Shown one piece after another: positions 43,601 to 52,529 of a stretch of 64,000 nucleotides of DNA (within the stretch, counting starts at the first letter, position 1; each line of letters begins with the position of its first letter). Below the pieces are notes generated by a model that was not told the origin of the DNA, ran no database searches, and saw nothing but the letters and a program-made list of their open reading frames with translations. Origin of the DNA: Pleodorina starrii. Lineage: Eukaryota; Chlorophyta; Chlorophyceae; Chlamydomonadales; Volvocaceae. The stretch lies in assembly GCA_030267565.1 (NCBI GenBank), contig BRXU01000003.1, positions 5,369,001-5,433,000 of the forward strand, in the 5' to 3' direction. Made by a program: the position numbers and the translations under genes.

Positions 43601-46013
43601 TAAAGTAATCTATATAACAATCAGTACTTTGGAAACACGAGCATTAGTCAAAGAGTAGTGGTGGCCGCTCGGGATTGTCCTACTCACGTTAGTGTACTTG
43701 TTGGCAGGGAAGGCGCCGGCGTTGTAGATGACGAAGTCTGTTGGGTTTGGGGATCGAATGAGAGGCGGGGCACCGGGCGGCAGCGCGGGTCGCAGCAGCA
43801 GCCAAGTAAGTGCAGCAGCCGAATAAGTGCAGGCGTGGCTGGTCGTCGAGAAAGCACAACCTTCTTTGAGCAGCAGCAAGCTCGTGCAGGCTGCCCCAAC
43901 CCGACCGAACCCCTGGCTCCCTGCCCTCCTCGTGTCCTGGCCGGACGATATTATAAGCCGTTATAGACATGGGGGGGGCCGCCAACCCGCCCCGGTCTCT
44001 CCCCGGACGCACCCGGCTCTCCGAAGTTGGCCAGCTCCTCGGCCGTGGGCCTGATGAGCATGTTGTTCATGAAGAGCGCGTGGTAGGCGCGGCTGGTCAC
44101 CACACGGACCTTGAGGCGGGACTGCGGGGTCGCGAAGCGGAGGGAAGGGAAGGGAAGGGAGGAAAGGCAGGGGTGTTAGGGAGGAAAGGGTGGAACGTGG
44201 AAGCGGAGAGGGGGCGGAACCGCTGCAAGTCGCAACCCGACGGCGAGCGAGCCCGTGTGTGTGAGGCAGGCAGTAGCGTATACCGGTATACGGCGCGGCA
44301 TGCCATGAACAGCGCTGAATGACAGGGCTTGGCAGCTGGCCCCCCGGGAGGCTCCCAGGGAGGACAGCCACTGGCCCCATCCAGCCCTACCCATCCCATC
44401 ACACCGCCCCGAGCGCTCCCACCATTCCACCTCCACGCACACCCCGGCTCCCTCCCTCCCTCCCCCTCCTTCAGCTCACCGCCGGGTCCCAGTTGACGAA
44501 TGCATCCACCACGTACACGCGGTCCAACGTGTTGAGATAGTCCACAGCGCGCTCGCGGTTGGTCAGGAAGGTCCTGGCAGGGAGGGAGGGGGGGGAGGTG
44601 CGGGTGAGAAGGAGCGAGGGTTGAGGAGAGGGCGAGAGGGTTGAGGACGGGAATTGTGGAACAAGCAGGTCTGGCAGGTGGCAGCCTCCTCCTCCTCCGC
44701 CCCCTTGCCCACCCGCAGCACCCGCCTCAGCAGTCCCCCCCCTCCCCGGTTGCCCCCACCTGTCGTCCATGACGTAGTTGGGCGAGTAGGGGCCCCACCA
44801 CAGGTCCTTCTCGGTCTCGGGGTCGCGAGTGACGCGCCTGTGGGCGGCAGAGGGGGAAGGAGCAGAGGCAGAAGCGGAAGCATCAGCAGCCAGGGGGCGG
44901 CGGAGGGGTCAGGGCTTCGTGGGAAAGGGTTCCAGGCGTGTGCATGTGGAGACAATGACGTGACCAGGTTATTGCGGTGAGCCGTGAGCGGAGCGTGAAG
45001 GCCGGCCAATCGCCAGGGGCTGCAGTGCGGTGGTTGCAAGCATTTAACAACGCGCAGTGCGAGCATGGGGGGGCCGGGGGCATGACCGCGAGGGGCTCGG
45101 CATCATGATGTGACACCAGGGGTAGGGCGCAAACGCTGCTCGACTCGGGACTTACTTGTCCTTGGGGCTGCGGCCCATCTTCTCGCCTGCACGCCGAGGG
45201 GAACAACAAGCGGCAGCGACAGAAAGGCGTCACCAAACAAGCAGCGCAAGGGCAGCTCCGACCTCGGCCCAGCGAGCTGAAACCTTACCGGACTTGGTCG
45301 CCAGAGCGCCGGTGGAGGTGATGTGGGTCCCGGGCTCAAATGCCAGAGCCTGCGCGGCGGCATGGAACGGCCGAATGAGCGACTTGGTCCTCGAGCGACG
45401 CACCCCAGAAAGGCGCGGCACAGTTATTTAACTTACCAGCTCGTAAAGCTGAGACGGAGACATGTTACGGTAGACGAGCTTTGGGGCCAGACCCGACTCC
45501 TGAGTATACTTGCTGTTCAGCAGGAACGCCATGTCGACGCCCTGGGGGAGGTTGTCCTGGGCCATCTGCGAAGGGCAAAAATCAAGTGCAATCCACAGGA
45601 GGAAATTGATAAGCTTGGAAAGGGGTGTCATAGGCGGCTTTGATAGGCGAAGTCCTAATGCCGGAAGGCGACGGAGCTGAAATCCCGAAAGCTAGCACAA
45701 GTCGCCAGTGACCTAGTCGTTCCCCGCAACAAATTGATCTAAGTCGTCATGTTTACGTAGATGAAAGCGCGACCAAACTTGAAGAGCGCGGTTAACGGTC
45801 CGTAACGCCCTTGTTCTGGCACTAACTGTCCGAGCGGAAGAAAGGCAGAAAGAAACAACGCGCCGCCGCCATAATGCTAAAGAATCGCTAAGCAATGCAT
45901 ACGCGCCCCGTATAGTGCGCAACACAGCTGTATTACGTCCCGACGGAAGACATATCGATCTGCTGACTCACTCTAAGCATGGTTGCAGAGACGGCCTCGA
46001 CGAAGGAGATGTA
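40688..46013 (-). CDS. PCK: Phosphoenolpyruvate carboxykinase (ATP), left copy
   Basis: Converts oxaloacetate plus ATP to PEP, CO2 and ADP in gluconeogenesis. Exons: 46013-45972, 45565-45437, 45349-45289, 45186-45156, 44837-44760, 44573-44480, 44121-44013, 43737-43688, 43342-43242, 42779-42652, 42509-42374, 42191-41936, 41701-41532, 41296-41051, 40823-40688. All junctions keep frame; 574 residues from MAQDNLPQG, plus 14 from the first exon. Diagnostic motifs: [42 protein letters not shown], the P-loop [36 protein letters not shown] and GYTAK. The true start is unresolved: the exon at 46013 reads [14 protein letters not shown], so translation may begin at its Met (45980), at Met 45565, or in an exon further upstream. 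A retroelement begins 440 bases upstream, so the promoter side is disturbed or displaced. Confidence 0.93.
42987..43194. repeat. 52-bp minisatellite, four copies, in a PCK intron
   Basis: Four head-to-tail units, starting at 42987, 43039, 43091 and 43143, each read GTTGCTGTGCTGGACGCACG and so on to GCGGAGGGTACCC. The units are almost identical. The corresponding intron of the right PCK copy (near 59451-59500) has one diverged unit, so the array expanded after duplication. Confidence 0.92.
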
Positions 46014-46449
46014 CTGAGAATTACTGTTAAGACTTGTGGTTGCTTCGAATAAACGTGCTATGATCTATCTGAGGACTGGCGCGATATGTACACGCGCCAG
46101 GACGCCAGGGAGGGAGCTTTCCGACACCGACCCTCCACTCCGACACAGCTTGCAATTTTGCGGTAGCTGCACAATACTCTACTGTTACATCAAAATGTGT
46201 TGTGGATGATTTCCACATGCTCTGCTGCCAACTGGCAGTCAGCGGTACAGTTCGGTACTTGCTAGTTGTCGATCGGACTAAAGTTACGTAAACCACAAGC
46301 CACAGACAGAACGGGCCATGTATATTTAATGTTTGAAGGACTATGACATAAATATTACTGCCTCTGAAATTAGCGTTCCAGGCCCACAACGAGTCGACGA
46401 CCCTTCAAATGAGGTTTCTGCGTCCGCGACTCGCTAGGGTCTTGCACTA
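46014..46449. other. Upstream region of the left PCK copy
   Basis: No further coding exon was recognised. A TATA-like TATATTTAAT lies at about 46320-46329 (plus-strand reading), about 310 bases upstream of the first visible exon, and could belong to a PCK promoter. The region ends at the target duplication of the retroelement. Confidence 0.35.
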
Positions 46450-46454
46450 TATCT
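46450..46454. repeat. Target site duplication, left (TATCT)
   Basis: TATCT directly precedes the left LTR and recurs directly after the right LTR at 52525-52529. Five bases is the usual size for copia integrases. Confidence 0.9.
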
Positions 46455-46544
46455 TGTTGAAGTCAGCAAAGCGCCCGGCCCCTCCATGGGCCGTATTGAC
46501 TGCTACGACTTCTCTTCGTATATGAGTGTTGCTCACTCACAACA
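46455..46544 (-). repeat. LTR, 3' (left) copy
   Basis: A 90-bp LTR that begins TGTTG and ends CAACA in either orientation. On the minus strand it is preceded by the purine run GGGGGAG, a fitting polypurine tract. It is identical to the right copy. Confidence 0.9.
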
Positions 46545-46688
46545 CTCCCCCGTGAGCGACACTCCATAAGTCCTCACGTTCTCCCCCAGGCTGCCTCGTC
46601 CCGGTCCCCCAGCCCTGGTCAACAGCCAGCGGGAATCGAACCGGCGACCTCTCGGTCAGCCGCGCACATGCGATCGGGGCTCATAACC
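46545..46688 (-). repeat. 144-bp TRIM-like internal block, left copy
   Basis: Identical to 52291-52434. On the minus strand it starts GGTTATGAGCCCC, complementary to a CAU-anticodon arm of initiator tRNA-Met, as in copia-type primer-binding sites. It contains GGTTCGATTCC, which matches a tRNA T-arm / B box, and it ends with the purine run before the LTR. Two LTR bases remain at its inner end. Confidence 0.85.
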
Positions 46689-47346
46689 TGATAAATTTGT
46701 ACCAGCTGCGTGTCAGACTGGCTCCATGAGCTGAGCCGGGCCTAAGCCTCAAGAGACAGGACAAGAAGTCTCAAGCAAGCCACGGTTGTTACAATCAGCT
46801 GTCTGAGGTTAGAGACCTCAGCCAATATATAGGTACTAGGTAAGATGCCGTACTGAGATGGGCCCGCCACATCTCTTAGGTAGCTGCAAGCCACATGACT
46901 GACTCTACGAACGCAAACGGTCTACCCGCTTAGGCCTACTTGGGCCCACAATACGACAAGGTAGGCGCCAATCTCAGGAAGTCTGGCCGAAAATCAACAC
47001 TCCCACGCGGACAGACTTCCGCACGTACGGCTAACCGATAAAACGAATGCCAGCTTGACACGCAACGCAGCAGAGATGGACTGTGTTCATGAAACTCCCA
47101 CGTATTAAGCAAACGCCATAGATCAGCGATCGCACAAAGAAAGAAAACGCAAAGTTGCAAGAGCGCAGCTAGGTGTCCTGCGGAGAGCGAACGTATACGC
47201 CAACCTTAACGGAAAATCACCAGCTACGCAAAGAAACGCGAATACGCATGAGTACTGCTGGGCGTCCTGCGGTGGGCGAAACGAATACGCCTACTTTAAC
47301 GGAAAGTCACCAGCAAACGCAGCAACATGCGAGAAAAGCAGCACGG

Positions 47347-50300
47347 TCACTTCATTCCCATGCCGCTCATGCACAACTTCAACTTCTCCTTCGGCAGTGC
47401 CTTCGTGAAGACGTCCGCCAACTGCTCCACCGTGGTGCACTGCACCATCCGAATCTCTCCCCTCTCAACCCGCTCACGCGCGAAGTGATGGCACACATCA
47501 ATGTGCTTAGTGCGCGCCGTGGAGACAGGGCTCTCCAGCATCGCAATGCACGCGGTGCTATCGCAGCGAACGGGAATGGCCCCAACGCGCACCCCCAACT
47601 CGCTCAACAGGTGCCGCAGCCACAGCGCTTCTTTGACAGCAGCAGCCGCGGCCATGTATTCCGCTTCCGCAGTGGATGTGGCAATCGTGGGCTGCAGCTT
47701 CGACGACCAAGAAATCGCCCCACCTCCCAGCAGGAAAACGAAACCAGACGTGGAGCGGCGGCCCTCAGATCCCGCCAAATCAGAATCGCAAAACCCCACA
47801 ACATCCAAGCGACCCGTGCCTCCAAACGAGATGCCGACGTCCTGGGTGCCCGCCAAATACCTCAGCACTCCCTTCGCCGCACTCCAGTGATCGGTCGTTG
47901 GCTTGGCCATGTGCCTCGCCAGTGCTCCCACGGCGAACGAGATATCCGGCCGCGAGCAGACCGACAGGTACAGCAAGCTACCCACCAGCTCGCTGTACGG
48001 GAACCGCGACGTATCAAGCAGCTCCCCCTCCGAAGACAGGCGCACATTCGCATCCAGTGGGGTGCTGCGCCCATTCGCCCCCTCCATCGCAAACTTCGAC
48101 AAAACCTCCTGACCATAGCGCTTCTGGGAGACGTGCAGGGTGCGCGCCGCCCGATCCCGCTTGATCTCAAAACCCAGGTAGAAACTCGACTCCCCCAGGT
48201 CGCGCATCTCGAACACCTTGCCCAGCTGCGCCTTCAACTGATTCACCACTTCGATCGACTTGCAAGCGATGAGCAGGTCGTCCACGTAGACTAGGACGTA
48301 GACCGGCTCACCCTTCTCCACCTTAACAAACAGGCCCGGATCAGCTCCTGAGGGCTTGAAACCCATCTGCTCCAACACCGAACGCAAACGCACATACCAG
48401 GCACGCGGCGCCTGGCGCAGGCCGTAAAGTGACCGACGCAGGTGACACGCCACATTCGCGCCCCCCATCTGATAGCCCGGCGGCTGCTCTGTGTACACCT
48501 CCTCCTCCAAAACGCCATTGAGAAAAGCGGTCTTGATGTCGAGCTGGTGCAGCTCGAGATCCCTTTCCGCAACCACTGCAAGGAGCGCACGCAGGCTAGC
48601 GTACTTTCCCACCGGCGCAAACACCTCTCCGAAATCAACACCTTCGCGCTGGGTGAACCCTTTGGCCACGAGACGGGCCTTGTAGCGCTCGATATTGCCC
48701 TTCGCGTCCCTCTTCACCTTAAACACCCACTTCAGGCCGATCTTCTTCACGCCCTTGGGCAACTCCTCCAGATCCCAGGTGCCATTCTCCATAAGCGACT
48801 TCATTTCCTCATCCATCGCCGCCTTCCACTGCGGCCAATCAGCCCGAGCTTGCGCCTCCGCCAACGACTTCGGCTCAAATACCTCCTCAACCTTCGGCGC
48901 AGACAGGACGTAATCCTTCAGCAGCGTATTTGGCTTTCGCTGCCTACCAGACATGCGCGGGGGCGTGGGGTCGGAGTCGCCATCAGACGCGGGGCCCGAA
49001 CCCGAACCGGAACCAGAACCAGAAGCGGAACCAGACGCAACGGCTCCGTCCTCATCCTCCTCCTCATCACTCTCTCCATCAACCAAATCCTCATCGTCAT
49101 CATCCGAGTCGACCAGTGGAGGTGGGAGCACAGCATCACCATCCAACGCGTCAATCTCAGAGTCACTGCCCTCACCGGCCTCATCCGCATCCGCAGCGGG
49201 GGCACCAGCAGCGGGGGCAGCAGCGGCAGGAACGACTGGTACACCCCCATTGCCCTCGCCGGCCTCATCCGCATTCGCAGCGGGGGCACCAGCAGCGGGG
49301 CCAGGGGGGACAGGAACGACTGGAACACCCCCAACACCGGCTGGGCCAGCGCCAGCTGCTCCTCCGGCAGCTACAGCACCCGACCCACCATCGGCACTTC
49401 GCGCACCAGCCACCAGATCGACCTCCCATCCCTCCTCGTTAGCCCCGATCGCTGCTCTCGTAGGCTCCGACACAAACGGAAAAACGAACTCGTTGAACGT
49501 GACATCCCGCGACACCTCAATCCTCTCCTCCTCCAACAAAACACGGTAGGCCTTGCAATTCGGCTCATACCCCAGGAAAACGCCCTTGCGAGCCCGCGGG
49601 TCAAGCTTATCACCCAGGCCCTTGCGAACGTGCACGTAGGCGACACAGCCGAAAACGCGCAAACGCGAGACATCAGGCACCTTGCCTGTGAACAGCTCCA
49701 ACGGGGTTTTTGACTTCCCCGAAACGGGCGAGCGATTGCGCACATGGCAGGCCGTCTTCAGCGCCTCATGCCACCACATCTTCGGGACCTTCGATTCAGC
49801 AAGCATTGCCCGCAACTTGTCCAGCAAGGTACGGTTCAGGCGCTCCGCTTTGCCGTTCTGCTGAGGCGTGTATGGCGCCGACTTCTCATGCGTAGCACCA
49901 CGCCCAGCGCACCACTTCTTCAAGCGCGTAAACTCGCCCCCATTGTCCGTGCGAATCGTAAGCAGCTTCTGTCCGCTCCGGGCCTCAAGCAACTCAATAC
50001 TCTCCACCACAATACTGAACACATCAGACTTCCACGTCAACGGATGCACAACAGAAATGCCAGAGTAATCATCCAGCATCGTGAGAAAATACTTATGCCC
50101 CTCGACGGACTCTGGCAGAGGCCCGCACACGTCCATGTGCACCAGCTGCATAGGACGCTCCGTAACAGAATCAGAGACCGGAAACGGATCGCGGCAATGC
50201 TTTCCCACAACGCACGGCTCGCAGATCTTCCCCTCAAACTCGCGCAACTGCACATTCGACAAATCCAGCCCCTGCACCATCCCCTCCTGGACCAACCTCT

Positions 50301-51813
50301 TCAAGTTGGCAGACCCCAGGTGCCCAAAACGCCGGTGCCACAGGCCAGCCACCTCAGAAGCGGGGACCTTGGCGGACAGGGCGGGGACAGGGGGCTCAGC
50401 GGGCGGAGCAATGGTTGCGCTGCTCATAAATTTATACAGGCCGTTGGTGCACTTGGTGGCGCTTATGCGAACGTCCCCACGAGTCACCTTGACCTTCTCT
50501 CCCTCAAATTCGAGCCGGAACCCCTTGTCCGCCAGCACCGAGACGGACACCAGGTTGTGCTTGAAGCCAGGCACATAGAAAACGCCCTCGATAGTGATAT
50601 TCGGGGCGAGAGTCGGCACGACATTGCCATACCCCGCCGCCCGAAGCACGTTCCCGTTCCCCACCTCAATCGAAATCGACACCCCCGGCGCAAGCGGACG
50701 GAAATCGTGCAAAACGCTCTGATCGCCCGTGATGTGGTACTTGCTGCCCGAATCCAGCCACCACGGGTTCAACATCTCCCCCTCGCGCGCGACCAGGCCC
50801 TGCAAACCCCGAATCCTCTCTCTGATGGAGTAGGCTGCCGCAAACGAAGTGGGCTTGAGGCTCTGGTATTCGCGCAGACGCGTGGCCGCCACGGTCTCAC
50901 CCGGAACGAACTCCTCCTCGCGCGCAACCAGGGTCAGCGCGACGACCTCTGGCTTTCCCTCAACGCTCTTCGGCTTCCCCGCCTTCTTCCGGAAGCACTT
51001 CTCCTCTACGTGCCCGGATTTCCCGCACCAATCACACCGCAAATCCGACCCAGCGGTCGCCGCACGCGACCCACCGGACGAGCGACCCGAGCCCGAAGCC
51101 GCCGAAGCGTTGCCCTTGGGGCAGTCCCGCGCGAAGTGGTTGCCACCGCAGTTGAAGCAACTACCGAACTTGGGGCCACCGCGACCGGCGAACAATGCCG
51201 TCGCGGTGTCGGGCTCGGTCCTCCTGCCGGACGCCAACTTCTCCGCCTCCAACGCCAACAGCTTCTCCTTAAGCTCGTGGAAGTCCTTCGGGTAGTTGGA
51301 CAGCAGGAAAACGCTCTTCTCAGTTGCGTATACGGCATCAGGCAAGCCGCGAATGATCTGGACAATGCCATTCCTCTCCGACACCGCGAAATCACGGTGC
51401 TTGGCCAGCTTCTCAAACAAATTCAGGGCGCGCGTCACATATGCGTGCATCTTTTCCTCAGACCCCAGCGACAGCGTCTGGAAAGACCTCGACACCGCGT
51501 TCAATTCGGCCACGTTCAACTGACTCGCCCACCCTTCCAGCCCGGCCCAAAGATCCTTAGCTTGGGTCGTGCCGTCAATGATGGACTTGTGCTCTGATGC
51601 CGACAGCCGCATGATCATGATGGCGCGAGCCTTCTTGACCTTCCTTCTCACGGGCTCGTACTTGGCATCTCCGACGGCCGGCATCACAAACTCCTGCTTG
51701 ATGACGTCGTCCAGGTCCTCGCAATCAAGAAGCGCTCTTATCTTCATAAACCAGTCATCGGAGTTGTCGACCTTCAGGACCTCCTTCCAGTGGCTCGGCT
51801 CCACGGATGACAT
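47347..51813 (-). CDS. Copia Gag-Pol polyprotein, intact
   Basis: One uninterrupted frame of 1,488 residues. Order of domains: Gag capsid-like region (about 1-200); two zinc knuckles, CFNCGGNHFARDC (about 218-230) and CDWCGKSGHVEEKC (about 257-270); aspartic protease WWLDSGSKYHITG (about 350); pre-integrase domain LWHRRFGHLG; integrase with D in MDVCGP (about 560), D in TDNGGEF (about 621) and E in QQNGKAERLN (about 655); an acidic Ala/Pro-rich linker; reverse transcriptase with WVFKVKRDAKG, LHQLDIKTAFLNG and YVDDLL (about 1178); RNase H with DSDLAG and TAEAEYMA. The pol order protease-integrase-RT-RNase H marks Ty1/copia. All catalytic residues are present, so the enzymes may be active. The start is the Met of MSSVEPSHWKEVL. 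Confidence 0.96.
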   Translation of the reverse strand: MSSVEPSHWKEVLKVDNSDDWFMKIRALLDCEDLDDVIKQEFVMPAVGDAKYEPVRRKVKKARAIMIMRLSASEHKSIIDGTTQAKDLWAGLEGWASQLNVAELNAVSRSFQTLSLGSEEKMHAYVTRALNLFEKLAKHRDFAVSERNGIVQIIRGLPDAVYATEKSVFLLSNYPKDFHELKEKLLALEAEKLASGRRTEPDTATALFAGRGGPKFGSCFNCGGNHFARDCPKGNASAASGSGRSSGGSRAATAGSDLRCDWCGKSGHVEEKCFRKKAGKPKSVEGKPEVVALTLVAREEEFVPGETVAATRLREYQSLKPTSFAAAYSIRERIRGLQGLVAREGEMLNPWWLDSGSKYHITGDQSVLHDFRPLAPGVSISIEVGNGNVLRAAGYGNVVPTLAPNITIEGVFYVPGFKHNLVSVSVLADKGFRLEFEGEKVKVTRGDVRISATKCTNGLYKFMSSATIAPPAEPPVPALSAKVPASEVAGLWHRRFGHLGSANLKRLVQEGMVQGLDLSNVQLREFEGKICEPCVVGKHCRDPFPVSDSVTERPMQLVHMDVCGPLPESVEGHKYFLTMLDDYSGISVVHPLTWKSDVFSIVVESIELLEARSGQKLLTIRTDNGGEFTRLKKWCAGRGATHEKSAPYTPQQNGKAERLNRTLLDKLRAMLAESKVPKMWWHEALKTACHVRNRSPVSGKSKTPLELFTGKVPDVSRLRVFGCVAYVHVRKGLGDKLDPRARKGVFLGYEPNCKAYRVLLEEERIEVSRDVTFNEFVFPFVSEPTRAAIGANEEGWEVDLVAGARSADGGSGAVAAGGAAGAGPAGVGGVPVVPVPPGPAAGAPAANADEAGEGNGGVPVVPAAAAPAAGAPAADADEAGEGSDSEIDALDGDAVLPPPLVDSDDDDEDLVDGESDEEEDEDGAVASGSASGSGSGSGSGPASDGDSDPTPPRMSGRQRKPNTLLKDYVLSAPKVEEVFEPKSLAEAQARADWPQWKAAMDEEMKSLMENGTWDLEELPKGVKKIGLKWVFKVKRDAKGNIERYKARLVAKGFTQREGVDFGEVFAPVGKYASLRALLAVVAERDLELHQLDIKTAFLNGVLEEEVYTEQPPGYQMGGANVACHLRRSLYGLRQAPRAWYVRLRSVLEQMGFKPSGADPGLFVKVEKGEPVYVLVYVDDLLIACKSIEVVNQLKAQLGKVFEMRDLGESSFYLGFEIKRDRAARTLHVSQKRYGQEVLSKFAMEGANGRSTPLDANVRLSSEGELLDTSRFPYSELVGSLLYLSVCSRPDISFAVGALARHMAKPTTDHWSAAKGVLRYLAGTQDVGISFGGTGRLDVVGFCDSDLAGSEGRRSTSGFVFLLGGGAISWSSKLQPTIATSTAEAEYMAAAAAVKEALWLRHLLSELGVRVGAIPVRCDSTACIAMLESPVSTARTKHIDVCHHFARERVERGEIRMVQCTTVEQLADVFTKALPKEKLKLCMSGMGMK

Positions 51814-52262
51814 CTCGACAGATCACAAAGTCGAAGAAGTCGGCGCCGACGGCAAAGAGCTCAAAGCTCAAACGAAGAACACATCCACCGCAATACAAGC
51901 GGGGCTCATAACCTGTTGAAGTTATGGTTTATGAAGATAAGAGCGCTTCTTGATTGCGAGGACCTGGACGACGTCATCAAGCAGGAGTTTGTGATGCCGG
52001 CCGTCGGAGATGCCAAGTACGAGCCCGTGAGAAGGAAGGTCAAGAAGGCTCGCGCCATCATGATCATGCGGCTGTCGGCATCAGAGCACAAGTCCATCAT
52101 TGACGGCACGACCCAAGCTAAGGATCTTTGGGCCGGGCTGGAAGGGTGGGCGAGTCAGTTGAACGTGGCCGAATTGAACGCGGTGTCGAGGTCTTTCCAG
52201 ACGCTGTCGCTGGGGTCTGAGGAAAAGATGCACGCATATGTGACGCGCGCCCTGAATTTGTT
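51415..52262. repeat. Perfect inverted repeat of the gag 5' region
   Basis: The plus-strand segment 51925-52262 repeats the minus-strand gag segment 51753-51416 base for base as far as I can check (about 338 bases per arm), encoding WFMKIRALLDCE through RALNLF. The arms are separated by a 171-base loop that holds the leader and the second primer-binding site. The copied arm is cut off at LTR sequence on both sides. Confidence 0.9.
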
Positions 52263-52524
52263 CGTATATGAGTGTTGCTCACTCACAACACTCCCCCGTG
52301 AGCGACACTCCATAAGTCCTCACGTTCTCCCCCAGGCTGCCTCGTCCCGGTCCCCCAGCCCTGGTCAACAGCCAGCGGGAATCGAACCGGCGACCTCTCG
52401 GTCAGCCGCGCACATGCGATCGGGGCTCATAACCTGTTGAAGTCAGCAAAGCGCCCGGCCCCTCCATGGGCCGTATTGACTGCTACGACTTCTCTTCGTA
52501 TATGAGTGTTGCTCACTCACAACA
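52261..52524 (-). repeat. LTR fragment, 144-bp block and full LTR (right end, TRIM-like)
   Basis: On the minus strand: full 90-bp LTR (52524-52435), primer-binding block (52434-52291) ending in GGGGGAG, then the first 30 bases of another LTR (52290-52261). LTR-block-LTR of this size is the plan of a terminal-repeat retrotransposon in miniature (TRIM). Confidence 0.85.
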
Positions 52525-52529
52525 TATCT
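52525..52529. repeat. Target site duplication, right (TATCT)
   Basis: Matches 46450-46454 and directly follows the right LTR. Confidence 0.9.

Larger units (their letters stand above)
46455..52524 (-). mobile_element. Composite Ty1/copia (Osser-like) LTR retroelement
   Basis: A 6,070-bp unit bounded by identical 90-bp LTRs (46455-46544 and 52435-52524; both TG...CA) and a 5-bp target duplication TATCT. Read on the minus strand from the right, the order is: LTR; 144-bp block with primer-binding site; 30-bp LTR fragment; antisense copy of the gag start; LTR remnant plus second primer-binding site at about 51901-51922; leader; intact polyprotein; 3' region with two ~80-bp tandem repeats (47171-47320); a second identical 144-bp block; LTR. 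LTR identity and an intact polyprotein point to a recent insertion. It lies between the two PCK copies in the same orientation. The copia family Osser is known from Volvox; closeness to it is inferred from protein motifs. Confidence 0.92.

Noticed and set aside
46545..46688. A possible tRNA gene (GGTTCGATTCC on the minus strand)
   Set aside because: A T-arm-like sequence is present, but no pairing acceptor stem or complete cloverleaf could be built; it is part of the retroelement leader block.
47173..51597. Long plus-strand open frames opposite the copia polyprotein
   Set aside because: Shadows of the GC-rich coding strand; the minus frame has all the retroelement motifs.
51916..52440. A plus-strand gag-like open frame
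   Set aside because: Not a separate gene: it is the inverted duplicate of the gag start and ends in LTR and tRNA-like sequence.
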